64,000 bases of DNA from the NCBI GenBank assembly GCA_013396655.1, contig WBMV01000298.1, forward strand, positions 1,977,430-2,041,429, written 5' to 3'. This document shows, piece after piece, positions 60,876-64,000 of the stretch (position 1 is the stretch's first letter; every line of letters begins with the position of its first letter). The notes beneath the pieces are model-generated. The model had not been told where the DNA came from, did not search any database, and saw nothing but the letters and a program-made list of their open reading frames with translations. This DNA comes from Campylorhamphus procurvoides (taxonomy: Eukaryota; Chordata; Aves; Passeriformes; Dendrocolaptidae). Made by a program: the position numbers and the translations under genes.

Positions 60876-63800
60876 CTTTAGAAGAAAATATTATTAGTGT
60901 ACTGGTATTTACAGTTACAAGATCTTGTAGTAAATTAGAGGTTTGTCTAGTGCAGTTATGAAGAACTCCCATATTTACTTTTTAATATGTAAATTTGCAT
61001 ACTTATTTAAAAGTCAGTCATACTGTTATATCTTAATTCCTGTGTTCAATAAGATTTTCATGCCATAGATATACTGCACTCACAAATGTGGAAGAATTAA
61101 TGCATGTAAGACTTTAAAAGGCATAAACAGGTGAAAGGATTCTCCTTTTAAATAAGAAGAATATTTATTAATTTTCTGGACTTGATTATCGATTAATCTA
61201 AAATTATTATAACGTTATGAACAAAATGCAGATTATTCTTGCACTGGATGGATAAATATCTTAAACCTTTTTTCTGCATATATATGATATAAAGAAAAGA
61301 AGTCACAACAGAAAACTAAAGCTCATATTAAATTGCTATATGTATCTTTGGATTGAATCCTTCTACTTGTTAATCTTTTATCTAATACTATATTCCTTCT
61401 TTTTCATCTTCCTGCATTAGTAAATCTGGGTCCACAGACTATAAGAGCACATCCTAGCCTCCAGTCATGATGTGTTGGCAGTGTTGTTATTAGTGTAAGT
61501 GCTATTTTAAGGTACACTGATGCCAGCCTTATTACCAGAAATCTGTGGTGTGGCCTCTCTTCCACACATTAGCATCAGGTAGAGAAAGCTGTCTTTATAG
61601 ACAGGCTCATGAAAAGCATACAGTTCATTACTCATTTGACCATTCAAAGTGAATGAAGTGCCTTTTGCAGATCTTTTAATCTCTCTGTAAAATAGAGGCG
61701 TTCCTGTATACTTGAATGGCCACCTTCACCTTCTGTGTCTAGAGATGGAACCTGACTTGCCTGTACTCTTCTTGCTCCTTTTCCCTGGCTTAAAAAACCT
61801 TCTTCAGCCTTAAGATCCAGGACAAGAAGAAACTTTTATGCCATTAGCTGCAAGGTTCCTCTCCCACCAGTCACACATAGTTTTCTAAAAGACTCAGCCT
61901 CCCAAATATAGACCCCAGAGCCCTCTCACCAAAGAAATTACTAAGCCATGGGCAAGGTTCTCCCTGGAAGGCAGGCTTAGGAGAAGCACAGGACCAGTCC
62001 TTGGTGCTTCCTCATGCTGCAGGTTTCTGAGTTATGAACCCACATAACTCCATTCCTTTGGGCACAGGTTGGATCTTTGGCCCTGCCCCAGGGTGTGCTA
62101 CAGGAGGCTTTTATGAGGACAGTGACAACTGCCAACCACCTCATCATCTCACAACACATCCATTTTCATGAAAAAAATATGTGAATTTATTTCTCTTCAT
62201 AGCAGCTCTTCTCAATATTACACTGAGAAATGGGGTTTAATGACATCGATGAACAGGGCTGCATCAAGGGAAGTCCTGCTACTTGCCTCTCAGTGGTAAT
62301 AATCCATGAGATCCCATAAGCTAGAGAAAGGAGAAGAGAACATATAATGACATAAGTAAGTGTGCTAAACCACTGTGCTGCCAGCAGTCTCTAGGTCTGA
62401 GCTCCCAAGTGAGCTCTCGAATATATACCTTGGCTGTCTCCTAACTCCACGTTGGCATGAGACTTGAGTACACACCAGTCCCAAGGTTTCCTCAGAAATT
62501 AAAGCCTTGCGACATACAGGAGCCTTATTAAACACCCATCTTGGCCTCAGTCTGAACAGCTGGAGACAGCTTGGTCTTGCTATGATGCACAGCTGGAGAT
62601 TAGTTTGAATCTGTTTTTTCCTAAAAAGTAAGAATTTAAGAAAGCTCAATTCTCATCTGACACAAATCATTCTGTCTTCACTTCTCCTGATGGGCCTCAT
62701 CTGATTTAATTTAAGTAAGGATATGGAATGCCATTTAGTTGCCACAAAAGTAATCTGCAGGATCCCTGTATCAAGATGGATGCTGCATCTCTATCTGGTG
62801 ACAATGTATCATATAAACAAGTGGTAAACCCTAACCACCAGACATAAAAAAAATCTTGCATGAATGGCTATTGATACAGGAAATGAATACCATACCTTTT
62901 GACTGGGGATTCACGAACAGTTTATTTTACTGTCCCAATATGCCTTGATGGAACTGTAAATGACATAGAAGTATATTGTGCTTAAAGAAGCAAATAACAT
63001 CAGCTTTAAATTCAAGAGTTTTTATTTGTATAAGATAATGGGGAAAGGCATCAGGCTGATACTGTTTCAGTAAAATTAGTCCCCACTTTCCCTGCAGTGT
63101 GCATGGTGTGATCTTCATGTGTCTTCTGTAATCAGGATGAGCTTAGTGCGTTTCAATAGAACCGAAATATTTTCATATGGGAATAGTAATGTTGTTGTAG
63201 GTGACATCTTTAGTTTCAGTTTATGAATCTCTAGAAAAGCTAAAAGCAATAATTTAATGATTCTCCAGCTATTATTTTTAAATAGAGGGTGTGTTGTCAC
63301 CTTAAGAGAACTGTTAAATACCAGCTCCATTATCTGCCAAAATTGCTGCTGGTTCACTCTAAACTGGTGTGTCAATATTAGACCAAGACTTTGCAAGATA
63401 TTCCCACATGCTCATAACTGCTTTCAGTACAACTTTTGCAAGGTATTTTGTGTCTAGAGAATCCTACAACCTCTCACAGATGTGAAAACTTTAGCAGCTT
63501 TCAGAAATTAAAAAAATCTTTCTTCTTTGGTTTTTGGGTGTTTTTTGGCCCTCTGAACAGCAGAGCACTGAGGAGAGGTTCCAATGACTTTATAAGAAAT
63601 GGCTGAATTTTGAGTTCAGAATCCTTATTTTTCAAGCCACTGTCCTCATTCATATAATGTTTCCTTCAAACCATTCACTGTGTTCATATCAAAGTTGCCT
63701 AATTCTGTCCAATTTATGCCTAATTTTGAGACCTAACTTCCCATCAGAGAAAATGTGAAATTGTTAGTAAAAAAGATGAGGACTATAGCTAGAATATAAT

Positions 63801-64000
63801 AGTTAGAAAGGAATGCAAAGTAGGAAGCCACACATTAGCTATAATTATTGCAAGATTTAACTAAGTTTCATTGATGTGTATTAATGGGGGAAAGACACTG
63901 CTACTGTAACACTTTTAAAGAAAATAACACTGACTGCCAATCAAACAACAGTAAGCAAGGGGTCCCTCTGAACTATACATTCCTCAGCCCAGGCAAGAAA

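Larger units (their letters stand above)
57392..64000. other. Noncoding AT-rich sequence to window end
   Basis: Frames reach 109 codons (58198-58527, plus strand) without a motif I can name. It has several poly-T tracts, the hairpins at 58166 and 60847, and a 9-bp direct repeat GGTACCCTG at 60291 and 60305. No RNA gene or transposon recognised. Confidence 0.65.

Noticed and set aside
1..64000. CRISPR arrays, tRNA or rRNA genes, prokaryotic operons
   Set aside because: No regularly spaced direct repeats, no tRNA-like B-box with a cloverleaf, no rRNA blocks, and the composition is vertebrate noncoding.

Overview
The window looks like noncoding nuclear DNA from a bird, probably a neoavian. It is AT-rich and CpG-poor, full of short poly-A/T tracts, and the only transposons I recognise are CR1 LINE fragments, the dominant avian retrotransposon. 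I see no Alu, L1 or B1 type mammalian repeats and no bacterial-style gene packing, operons or ribosome-binding sites. One 27-base N gap lies at 24536-24562. I cannot name the species or the chromosome.

I found no intact protein-coding gene, tRNA, rRNA or recognised ncRNA. Nearly all open frames are 60-120 codons, as expected by chance at this length and composition. The one long frame with a clear family match (189 codons, minus strand, 45133-45702) belongs to the decayed CR1 reverse transcriptase. The window is therefore best read as a gene desert or part of a very large intron.

Layout: (1) 1-6208, AT-rich unique sequence with one weak CR1-like relic near 1236. (2) 6209-6252, a short CR1 3' tail. 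(3) 6253-25689, unique sequence with candidate regulatory motifs at 16.8-17.1 kb, a very strong splice-acceptor-like tract at 13.9 kb and the assembly gap. (4) 25690-25765, a small CR1 fragment. (5) 25766-38409, unique sequence with a cluster of TGACA motifs at 31.6-31.9 kb, perfect palindromes near 35.2 kb and a GC-richer patch at 37.4-37.6 kb. (6) 38410-49870, the transposon-rich part, with CR1 pieces at 38.4, 44.6 (weak), 44.9-46.5, 47.2-47.4 and 49.7 kb, plus an old palindromic repeat at 42.55 kb. (7) 49871-64000, mostly unique sequence, with a quasi-open frame beside an LTR-like tail at 53.8-54.4 kb and an unrecognised 123-codon open frame at 57.0-57.4 kb.

The items most worth following up are the 53.8-54.4 kb segment, the ancient palindromic repeat at 42.55 kb and the phased or inverted transcription-factor-like sites. 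I found no convincing new biological system; these are modest leads and are labelled as such.
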